Below, piece after piece: positions 53,716-62,317 of a DNA stretch of 64,000 nt; the first letter of the stretch is position 1, and every line of letters begins with the position of its first letter. The stretch lies in contig OZ037843.1 in assembly GCA_964035575.1 (NCBI GenBank), positions 806,001 to 870,000 on the forward strand, in the 5' to 3' direction. The translations under genes and the position numbers were made by a program. This DNA is from Rhynchopus sp. YZ270_cl-10. Taxonomy: Eukaryota > Euglenozoa > Diplonemea > Diplonemida > Diplonemidae. The notes beneath the pieces were generated by a model. The model saw nothing but the letters and a program-made list of their open reading frames with translations. It made no database searches and was not told where the DNA came from.

Positions 53716-53977
53716 AGTACCTATTTTGTTTGACCTTCTTGTCTTTTTGACTTTTTGACTTTTCTTTTATGCTATCGAACAGTGCACCCCCAGTAGTGTT
53801 GGCATGCATACCTGGGCTGGTCGGCTTGCCGATCTGTTCCAGGGACTGGGGTAAAGTGCCATTAAACGCAGCAGGTACCTGTGTTTTTTGGGGGTCTTTT
53901 GGTTGGGAAGGTCACAGAAAGAAGGCCCGGCCTGCCAGAGACCTAAAACGGACCCCTACCTGACGAAGTCGAAGAAG

Positions 53978-54865
53978 TTCGAAGCTGCTGCAGCGCTTCA
54001 TGCGTTGGGTGAGACTGACCTGACGTCCGAGAGGTTGAAGGAGGTGAAGGATCCTGAGGTGGCGTGTTTGCTTCTGCAGGCGGGGGTTGCGACTGCCATT
54101 CCTGATGCGTTCTTGGCGGAGGCACCGTTAACGCACCTTGATCTCAGTGCTGTGTCCTTTGTGACACAGATTGAAGGTTTCTTCCTTTGGGACTGCACCT
54201 CGTTAACAAGTATTGACCTCTCTGGGTTGAGCAATGTGACGTGGATTGGAAGAGGCTTTCTTCTCGGCTGCTCCGCTTTAACCAACCTGGATCTGACACC
54301 ACTCAACAACGTGACGCAGATTGAGCATTCTTTTCTTTCCGGCTGCGAAGCTTTAACCACCCTGGACCTGACACCACTCAAAAACGTTACGAGGATTGAT
54401 GGTGACTTTCTTCGCGACTGCAACTCTCTTACCAACCTTAATCTGACACCACTCAATAACGCGACGGTGATTGGTGAGAGCTTTCTTTCCCGCTGCGAAG
54501 CTTTAACCATCCTGGATCTATCACCACTCAGCAACGTTACGAATATTGAGGGCAGCTTTCTTTCCGACTGCAAAGGTTTAACCACTCTGGATCTGACACC
54601 ACTCAAGAACGTTACGAAGATTCAGTACTCTTTTCTTTTCGGCTGCGAAGCTTTACCCACCCTTGATCTCTCACCACTTAACAAGGTTGGGTATGTAGGT
54701 TGGTGTTTTGCTTCGAACTGCACTTCGTTGAAGAGTATTTACCTTTCCGGCTGCAGCAGTGTTGTGTCCGACGAAGTAAGGAATAGCGAGGAGCTGAGCC
54801 AGCTTGTGGTTGAAGAACGTCCGAAACGCAGCAGAGACGAATCCCCCGGGCAAGCAAACCCGTAA
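53978..54865 (+). CDS. BspA-type leucine-rich-repeat protein, 5' end missing
   Basis: 295 codons, no ATG at its start. After LTKSKK comes a helical region (FEAAAALHALGETDLTSERL, LLLQAGVATAIPDAF), then about nine repeats of 23 residues. Each follows FLxxCxxLTxLDLTPLxNVTxI, the pattern of the LRR_5/BspA class. In DNA the repeats are 69-bp units with high identity (about 54180-54720), so they can expand or convert. The protein ends in a charged tail (EERPKRSRDESPGQANP). LRR proteins of this kind usually bind ligands or partners; with an N-terminal ubiquitin-like domain it would be intracellular. The first 20 bp of its conserved sequence duplicate the end of the ubiquitin-like segment at 51862. 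Confidence 0.75.
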   Translation, partial: FEAAAALHALGETDLTSERLKEVKDPEVACLLLQAGVATAIPDAFLAEAPLTHLDLSAVSFVTQIEGFFLWDCTSLTSIDLSGLSNVTWIGRGFLLGCSALTNLDLTPLNNVTQIEHSFLSGCEALTTLDLTPLKNVTRIDGDFLRDCNSLTNLNLTPLNNATVIGESFLSRCEALTILDLSPLSNVTNIEGSFLSDCKGLTTLDLTPLKNVTKIQYSFLFGCEALPTLDLSPLNKVGYVGWCFASNCTSLKSIYLSGCSSVVSDEVRNSEELSQLVVEERPKRSRDESPGQANP

Positions 54866-55660
54866 GCCCGTTTGCGGAATAAGCTTACACAGGCCAGAGA
54901 CACGCTCGATGATGACGTGGTGTGCTGGTGGCTGGCTTTCTTTTTTTTTCTAAGTAAGAGAAAACCGAATGGAGTGGGAACATTAGTGAGAGCGCAGCGG
55001 AAACAATAGTGGGAACGCAACGAGATTTTTTTCATAATGTTTTATTCATCCCCACAAAATATCACGCGCAGAGAAACACTCGTTTTTTTCACACAGCGCG
55101 TCCGTTGTTTGTTTTTTCTCAATGACACCTTTTTTCAAAAGCCCCGTATCACATATGATACTGTTTTCCATGGATACACATGAAAAGGAGTTCCGTGCTA
55201 TTACAGAACTCGATAGGCGATTGAGCGTATCTAACAACAACCAAAACAAAAGAAAGTACAAGAAGAGTCTTAGAGAATAAAAAATGCAGGAAAAATAGAC
55301 AAAGAGATTTTGACAACGGGACAATAAAATTGCTTTCCCCTCGCAGGGTTTTATATAGCCCCCCTGGCCTCCACCAAAAAGGTGGTTTTGTGTGAGGCAG
55401 TCATTTTTTTTTTTTTTTTTCTGTGGGGAAAACTCAGCCAGGCCTAATGCTAACCGTTGGTTCGTCGGTTCACTTTTATTCATTATTTTTTTTATTTATC
55501 CGTTGGTTCGTCGGTTCACCCTTAAAAATGGGGGTTTTTTGGGATGGGGGGTTCTCTGCCTGTGGTATGCCGTGGGTACCTTGGTCCTGGAGATGTGGGC
55601 ACCTGCGCCCGCATCTTCAGGAGGAAAGGAGATTAAAAGAAGGACACAGCAGTGCATACT
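54866..55660. other. spacer
   Basis: Non-coding. CCGTTGGTTCGTCGGTTCAC occurs at about 55452 and again at 55498. A minus-strand frame (55046-55483) has no features and is not supported. Confidence 0.4.
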
Positions 55661-55882
55661 GCGGCCCCCACCACTGGGTTCGAGGAGGAGGAGGGTCTGT
55701 CAGTCGACGAGACATCGAGTGTTGGAGAAGTTCTGATCTCTGAAGATACAGAGAGCAGTGTTGCATCTGTTGATGTTAAAGAGGAAAGCGAAGATGGCGA
55801 TTGCGATGGCGGTGGCGGTGACGATGGAGACTTGTTTCAGGGACTCAATGATGCACCCCCCTTGCCGGCATTAAAAAAGTAG
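55661..55882 (+). CDS. acidic ORF, possible last exon
   Basis: Reads EEEEGLSVDETSSVGEVLIS, an acidic Asp/Glu/Gly stretch and FQGLNDAPPLPALKK to a stop at 55882. No ATG; an in-frame stop lies just upstream, and a CTTCAG at about 55620 could be an acceptor. Low-complexity acidic composition can arise by chance, so confidence is low. Confidence 0.2.
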   Translation, partial: AAPTTGFEEEEGLSVDETSSVGEVLISEDTESSVASVDVKEESEDGDCDGGGGDDGDLFQGLNDAPPLPALKK

Positions 55883-55884
55883 CC

Positions 55885-55903
55885 TACCGTGCGCCTGCGG
55901 CGC
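55885..55903 (+). repeat. GTGCGCCTGCGGCGC hairpin repeat
   Basis: One of five copies of a short motif with a 5-bp GCGCC/GGCGC stem: 15789 (inverted), 44501, 47050, 47474 and here. It lies 3 bp after the stop of the acidic ORF. Confidence 0.5.
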
Positions 55904-56637
55904 AGCTCAAAAACTGGCAGCCCACAGACCTCTACCATAGTTTGGCTGTAAAAATGTTCGGTTTTAGGTCACAAATTTTGAAATGTTGCGTACCGTGGCT
56001 TCGCCAGAAAGTTTTGATATCAACCGCCGTTTCTTCTTGTCCTGAGGGAAGGTTTCGTTCACTAGAGAGAACCTAATGCGAGGGCTTGACGTGGAAAAAC
56101 GTGAGAAAAGGGTTGGTTTGGTTCTTGATGTACGTTACCATCCCACGTCATCACGTATTTACGCGAAATGAACGGACCTTTCGCGCGGAGCGCGAAAATT
56201 TTTTTTTTTGACCCCTTTTTGGACATATCTTCACGATTTTGGGGAAAAACCTGGACCCCTTCCCGGAGGGAAATTTTTTTTTTCGTTTTTTTTTTTTTTT
56301 TTTTTCCGTCGGTTCGCTTTTTTCCCCCCTCCCCCAAAGTTAGCATTAGGCCTGAACTCAGCAAAAAAATATTTCTCGGTAATTTGTGATCCGCGGCCAA
56401 CCTACACCACCCCAACCCTTTTCTGCGGGAAAGCCCCCCCACCTCTGTGCAGCCTTGGTAGCTTTCAGTCACTGGTGATCCGCAATCCGTAGTGTGTGCC
56501 AGCCTTCTTATCAGTAATTTCACCCACACTGCGAAACGGGCAGAGGAACCCAACCGGTCCCTACATCACACAGGATTCGCGTCCTTGTGTTTCAATGATC
56601 CCCGTTCATCTGGAAGCGGGAGTAGTACATATCAGAT

Positions 56638-56750
56638 GAAAACCACGAAATGGGTGCAGAACTGCATGGTTGGGTGTCCACCCCGTACAGCCAGTCATGT
56701 CATTTACTAAAAGTGCACTGTTCACGAGAGGGCTTTTGTGTTTTAAGGCA
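56638..56750 (+). repeat. dispersed structured repeat, copy 4
   Basis: AACCACGAAATGGGTGCAG, CTGCATGGTTGGGTGTCCAC, then CACTGTTCACGAGAGGGC. It is diverged from the copies at 35022 and 46227 and is not followed closely by an obvious gene. Confidence 0.6.
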
Positions 56751-56883
56751 ACTTAATTGTGCGCAGGGTCGTGGCTTCTTCTGTCGTTGTCGGCAGTGGA
56801 AATACATACCTTGGGAGTGGCGAGGGGGGTTCACAACATTCACGACACCACAACCCACAGAGGCCTTCCCTTCCCCCCCCCCC

Positions 56884-57724
56884 CCTAGGCATACTGTGCA
56901 GGCGAGCCGTTTTTAGGCGAGTTTTTCGTTTTCCTGATTTTCAGGAAAAACTCGCCAAAAACTCGCCCTACTCGCCCATTACTCGCCTATTACTCGCCAA
57001 AACTCGCCAAAAACTCGCCAAAACTCGCCAAAAACTCGCCTAAACTCGCCTAAACTCGCCCACATTTGGGTGCAAATCCTGGTGCACATACGCACCTTGG
57101 GGGTGAAAATGTGCACCAGGATGTGAAAATGGAGGGCGGGGGTGACTGAGGACAACATGCCACTCGAAAACACACAAAAAAATTGAAATTGTGTCACTTG
57201 TACGTCTAAAGGCAACCATGTCACGGCAGTGGCTGACAGGCATGTATGTAAACATTTGCTCCAGGGGAAGATCCAAGCGTGCCATAGATCCCGGGGGACA
57301 AGGCGTGCTACAATCCGGAGGATGACGAAGACACGAGCCGGGGCTACACTCGCTATACAACAATGTCCTCGCCATGCCGGTAAATGGCAACCCTGCAGGC
57401 CACCCCTTGGCGGTATTCCACCACGACTACATCGCACCCATCTGTGCAAACTTCATGGATCCGCAGAAGCTACAGCTGGACTGGTGGTACTGGTTGTGGA
57501 AGCCTACAAAGCAAACTGTAGAGGTCTTGTTCAAGTGGAACGAAAAAATTTTTCTCTTCAAAACTCAAATTTCCATCATATTTTCGTGTGTACACTTTTC
57601 CCAAGGTAAAATCCCTACCAAAAAAAAAACTCGCCAAAACTCGCCCCCCAAAAATGGGCGAGTTTTAGGCGAGTTTTTGGCGAGTAGGCGAGTTTTTTTT
57701 ACTCGCCCGCACAGTATGCCTAGG
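56884..57724. mobile_element. 841-bp TIR element with ACTCGCC subterminal repeats
   Basis: CCTAGGCATACTGTGCAGGC at the left and its inverse at the right match at 22 of 23 positions. Both ends are filled with ACTCGCC / GGCGAGT units (56905-57060 and 57630-57710). The first 11 bases (CCTAGGCATAC) equal those of the hAT at 24474, so the two may share a transposase. The interior carries a gene-like fragment (57374-57560) reading MPVNGNPAGHPLAVFHHDYI and DWWYWLWKPTKQTVEV. Confidence 0.75.
57374..57590 (+). pseudogene. gene fragment inside the TIR element
   Basis: Open frame of GC-richer DNA: MPVNGNPAGHPLAVFHHDYI, APICANFMDPQKLQLDWWYW, LWKPTKQTVEVLFKWN, then low-complexity. It looks coding but is not a transposase motif that I recognise; perhaps a captured host gene piece. 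Upstream coding-like DNA (57290-57370) is in another frame. Confidence 0.3.
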
Positions 57725-57839
57725 TGGGGGCAAAACCCCTATTTTTTTGAGGCATTTCGATTTTTTTGGATTTACGTGCAAAGTACCCGCAAACCACCGA
57801 AAATTTCGGGTCAGAGATGGTTTTGGGGTGTGGTTTGGG

Positions 57840-58785
57840 GGTGTTCTATAGGTGAGACACCCCAGAGATACAAAAAAATGGAAAAAAATAGCAAAAATAG
57901 ACCATTTTGGCCGTTTGGGCCATTTTGGTCAAATGGCCATTTTTGACCAATATTTCAAAAAAAAAAAGCAAAAATTTGTCATCATTAGGCCTGTCTGGGC
58001 ACAAATATGCCCCAAAAATGTCCCGCGAGTCCATTCCGACCTGTTTTGAACACATTTATCGCCTTTTTTGGTGTTTTTTTGGTGTTTTGAGGTCAAAAAA
58101 GATCCCCTGACTATCCCCTGGCAGCCCTGGGCCGCGACTTGCGCCCTGCTTTTGGACCCCCTCTGGGCCAAAAAATGGGTGAAAACCCTCGAAAAAGCAC
58201 TCCGGGGACCCAGATAGTTCCATATATCCACCAGAAACCCACCCAAACACCTCAAAAACATGCCAGAAAAATATTTTCAAAAACACACTTTTTTCAAAAA
58301 GTTCATCTGGGCAGGTTCCATAATGACTTATTTGAAAAAGTGTGTTTTTGAAAATGTTTTTCTGACATGTTTTTGAGGTGTTTTTGAGGGTGTGCGGTGG
58401 AAATTTGGAACTATCTGGGCTCCCAGAGTGCTTTTTCGGAGGTTTTCGCCCATTTTTTGGCCCAGAGTGGGTCTAAAAGCAGGGCGCAAGTCGCGGCCCA
58501 GGGCTGCCAGGGGATAGTCAGGGGATCTTTTTTGACCTCAAAACACCAAAAAAAACACCAAAACAAGTGCCTAAAGTGTCCAAAACAGGTCGGAATGGAC
58601 TCACAGGACATTTTTGGGGTAGTTTCGTGCCCAAGCAGCTGTCATGATGTCGAAATTTTGCTGTTTTTTTGATTTTTTTCTCAAAAAATGGCCATTTTAC
58701 CCAACATGGCCAAAACCGTCAAAAGCCACTTTTTCACTATTTTTTTTGCATTTTTTCATATTCTGAGGTGCCCTAATCATGGATT
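57840..58785. mobile_element. imperfect palindrome (foldback element B)
   Basis: Arms of about 460 bp around a centre near 58312. The order of motifs (CCATTCCGACCTGTTTTG, CCCAGATAGTTCCATATATC, TTTTTCAAAAAG) is the same as in palindrome A at 29375-30455. The arms have diverged from each other more than in A. It lies between the TIR element ending at 57724 and the hAT starting at 58930. Confidence 0.65.
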
Positions 58786-58929
58786 TTCGGGTCTCAGGGT
58801 GTTTCTGACCCATTTCTGGGGGGTATGAGGGGTGTTGACAGGTTTTTTGCTCACAAAACCACTTTTTCCAAAAATGCCTCACCCGTCCTGAAGGTTTTGC
58901 CCCCCCCTACCCCCCCCCCCCCCCCCCCC

Positions 58930-61518
58930 CAGTGTTGTAAAAAGACAGGGTCCTGGCAAAAAAGACCAAAAAAGACCATAAAAGACCAAAAAAGGCCAAA
59001 AAAGACCATAAAAGACACAAAAAAGACACAAAAAAGACATAGAGGGACTCTACCTTGCAGAAAAAAAAGCACTCCACGCGTTTTGAACACAAATCGCAGG
59101 TTTTCCTAAAGCTGAATCTAAATTCTGAAACTAAAACTAAAACTAAAAATGGAAAACCTTTCACCACTCAACCGACTCTTCATCTTCATCGCTGTCGTTT
59201 CCTTCAGCAGGAGCTGCCTCGACTTCAGGAGCTTCTGCTTCTGCTTCTGCGTCGCAGTCAATCACAGGTTCTCCTGGTTTGGCACCCTCGATTTCAAACC
59301 AGGAGTCACCTTTGCCAGTGCGGAGGCAACTGTGAATCTGCGTCAGCTTCGTCACTCGCGCCGAGAGGAGTCGATTCCTCCGCAACTGCGACATCCAGCC
59401 CATTGTGCTGAATTGCCGTTCGAGTTCGGCACTCGAGGCTCGGATCCCCGACACTCTGTACCCAATCCTGCAGAGCTTCACGTCTTTCTCGCTCCCTCCA
59501 TCGCTCTGCACCTCCAGCAAGAATATCCTCCACCACTCCTCTGGTGTCTTGGTCTTCGCAAGATCCCACATCCCGTCATTTGCAAAAATGCCGGATGCAG
59601 TGCGAAACTCGATCAGACACGCCGACAGTGCCGCGCCCCCCAGTTTTTTGAGGTAGGCAGAGGCGTTCTTCTTCACCTCTGCACACGGAGCCCAACCTGC
59701 CAGTTTGGTCAGCGGGTGTTTTGCTGGCAGGTCCTTTGCTTCTTTGTACACCTGTGTGATTGTTGTTGTTGTTGTTGTTGGGATCAATATGGCTGAAGTA
59801 TACCTGAAAAAATGGGTTGAGAAGAGTCGCAGCGGAGAAAACACCGTCCTCGTGAGTGATGTAGCGAGAAACACGCACTTGGATTTTTTTAATAACGTTC
59901 TCCATTTTCTGTTTGTCTTCCACCGTTGCCAAAGCTGCCTTCGTCTCTTTTGCTGCACTCAGAGCTTGCTCAAGAAGCGGAATCACAAACCCAATCCTAC
60001 ACGAATCCGACTGCAACAAGTTGACCACAACACCAGCCTTCTCCACAAATTTGTGAATCGCGCGAATCAGAGGCATGCTGTTGCAGACTTTAAGAATATC
60101 TGGGCAGCGGGCGAGTGCTTCCTCATCATCGGCAACAAGCAACAGAGCCTCTCGGTATTGCGCGACGAAGTCGAACAGCTTTGACGTTGTAGTCCATCTG
60201 GTAATCGCCATAAGCTTTGGCGCGTTCGTTCGCTGACTCAGTTCAGTCTGTTTTTCCTTCAAAACAGCCCTGAGGTAGTCAACATTCTTCAGAGACGCTA
60301 CAACGCTGTTCAGCAACTTTGTCACGTAGTTGAATTCCTGTCCCGTTTCGTTGCCTTTGGATTTCTTGGTCCCGAGACAGTCATTCACCATGCGTTGTAC
60401 AGTATGGGCAGCGCAGACAATGGTGTGCACGTCAATGTTCTTTTTTTTTAGTTCGGCTTTGAAGAGTTTGTTTGCCTTGGTAGCTGTCGTATCTCCATCT
60501 GAAATGAGTGCAACAGCTTTTTTTTGAAATTTTTCTGGTGTTTGCGTGAGGTGTGAAAGAAGCTCCTGCGCGTTGTGTTGTTTTTGTTGTAAGATCCCGC
60601 TGTTCACGATCAATCCTGCCTGCTCCCCTGCTGTTCCGGCGCACGCAAAAACTTTTTCTGCTCGCGAATTTTTCCAGGTGTCCGACTGGAGGGAGATGTG
60701 CTCGTTTTTTGCGAGCTTATCAAACTTCGGAACACAGATGGTGGTGTGCACCTTGTCCAGCAAAGTTGTGGAGATGACGTGTCGGCTGGGTATGTGTTCT
60801 TTTTTTAGCCCTGGTCTCGTTGCCATCATGGCCTCAATAAAAAGTGGACTATCGACTACCGAGAAGGGCACCCCTGCGGCGAACACGAACTTCGCCCAGG
60901 CGAGATGCATCTCCTCGATCTCCTTCGCGTTCGGTGCAGGGATGCAGGGGATGCGGGTTTGGCTCTTTTCGAGCTTCGCCCTCTTTGCAGCAGGCGCTTC
61001 AGCCGGTGCCGTCGTGTCGGAGCGGGATCTTTTCGCCCGCTCTTCTTCCTCTTCGATCCTCTGTTTCGCCCTGTCACTCTTCTTCGGGCAGTCCTCCACG
61101 ATGTGCTTCTTCATCCGTGTGGCTGAAATGCCGTTCTTCGCCAACCTGTACCCGCAGCCCTCCCCCTTGCACTCGAGGTAGTCAACCTCGTTCTCCGTCA
61201 CCTCCACGTACTCCTCGCGGCTCCAGCAGCTCTTCCTCCCTGGCATTTTATTATTATTCCCCTGATTAGTCTGTGTTGATACTCTGTAAGTGTGGGTGTT
61301 TGTGATGTTTGCGGGATCCCTTTTCAGCTCAGCTCCATGGGCTCATAAGCACCATAACCCCAAAAACGTGCGCTCAAAAAAGACCAAAAAAGACCGAAAA
61401 TGCTGGCAAAAAAGACCAAAAAAGACCGAAAATGCTGGCAAAAAAGACCAAAAAAGACCAAAAAAGACCAAAAAAGACACATCAAAAAAGACACAAAAAA
61501 GACACTGCCACAACACTG
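58930..61518 (-). mobile_element. hAT transposon, probably complete
   Basis: The ends CAGTGTTGT and ACAACACTG match the usual hAT terminal form. Subterminal AAAAAAGACC repeats fill both sides (58965-59035 and 61375-61500). The single transposase is intact once a short intron is removed. Length 2,589 bp is normal for hATs. The left end abuts a C-run and the right a G-run, which hides any 8-bp target duplication. Confidence 0.75.
59161..61246 (-). CDS. hAT transposase, two exons, intact
   Basis: Exon 1 61246-59804 and exon 2 59751-59161, joined by a 52-nt intron (TTTCAG|GTATAC..CACACAG|GTGTAC) that contains an AAC microsatellite; the joined frame encodes 677 aa. A BED-type zinc finger uses Cys26, Cys31, His48 and Cys53. 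A Lys/Arg-rich segment follows, then hAT core motifs: FVFAAGVPFSVVDSPLFIEA, SLQSDTWKNS, VALISDGDTTATKANKLF, IVCAAHTVQRMVND and ITRWTTTSKL. The splice yields LLNPFFQVYKEAKDLP. Exon 2 ends with the dimerisation motif SSAELERQFSTMGWMSQLRR and an acidic tail. Nothing required is visibly missing, so it may be active. It would cut and paste the element at 58930-61518. Confidence 0.85.
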
Positions 61519-61609
61519 GGGGGAGCAGTCTGCAGACTAAGGATTGGGGGTCTGGTAATTAATTAATTAAATGCTAGTCTGCACGGGGTTTCGTAACGAA
61601 CAATACAGG

Positions 61610-61985
61610 CGAAAACGCCGTTATTTGCATTTTTGGGCCGATCCCAGTCAGTGGTGGGGTCAATCTGAAGAAATAGACACAATTTTAATGACTTAAATTT
61701 TGGACAATATGAGCCCGGTCACTAATAGCTGGGGCCCATTTTCGGCCAAAAATTTCCTCAAAATCCGGGTTTGTAATAATTATTGACTTCACCTTCGGTT
61801 ACCCTACCGGGGGGGTGAAGGAAGGTTGTGGAAAAGGGTCCTTATTTGCATTTTTGGGATCCGCCCGTGCAGTGGTGGGGTCAATCTCGAAAATTGGACA
61901 ATTTTTTGACCACTTAAATTTTGAAAAATATGAGCCCGGTCACTTATACGTGGTGCCCATTTTCAAAAAAAACCGGGTGGGTATG
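61610..61985 (-). repeat. dispersed repeat, inverted copies of the 10.8-kb sequence
   Basis: Two partial copies (about 61610-61780 and 61835-61985) of the sequence at 10815-11045 in reverse orientation, sharing GTGGGGTCAATCTCGAAAAT, ATGAGCCCGGTCACTTATAC and CTTATTTGCATTTTTGGG. The junction (61783-61828) matches 10795-10830 (TTCACC.. and GGTTACCCT). Non-coding. Confidence 0.65.
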
Positions 61986-62317
61986 GTAATTAATTAAATG
62001 ATTTCTTAGTCTGCAGTCTGGGGGGGAGGTGGTGTTTGGTAAAAATGTTTTGCTTGGGCTCGGCAACACGGTTAAGAGGAAATGAAGGAGGTGTCCAATG
62101 AGGGTCGAGCTTCGTCAAAATGAAGCTGCAAAGAGTATTGGCGTGGTTGTGCTGAGATTTGAACACCCGATTCCCTTGTATCAGGGTTTTGAGCCCCAGT
62201 TCAAAACCCTGAAGGCATGCACAAACAATACCATTGTGTATAAAGAACAAAGGGGGTTTCTAAGATCAGGAGCTTTGCTTGAAAACTGCACACAGCATCG
62301 CGACCACAGCAACACAA

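Larger units (their letters stand above)
51863..53957. mobile_element. 2.1-kb interval between 20-bp direct repeats
   Basis: Bounded by ACCTGACGAAGTCGAAGAAG at 51843-51862 and 53958-53977. Removing one repeat and this interval (2,115 bp) restores an open frame. Contents: a GC-rich 5' part with short hairpins (51863-52120), T-runs, a four-unit tandem repeat (52600-53240) and a structured GC-rich tract (53520-53715). No inverted termini, poly(A) or transposase, and the ends do not give a GT-AG intron at any alignment within the repeat. It could be an insertion with a target duplication, or two gene pieces joined by recombination. Confidence 0.45.

Noticed and set aside
51863-53957. Ordinary spliceosomal intron joining the ubiquitin-like and LRR parts
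   Set aside because: No position within the 20-bp repeat gives GT at the left and AG at the right; kept as an unexplained interval instead.
55046-55483. 145-codon minus-strand frame
   Set aside because: Low-complexity start, no homology seen, AT-rich spacer composition.
59576-59958. Frameshift in the hAT transposase
   Set aside because: A 52-nt GT-AG intron at 59752-59803 accounts for the change of frame.
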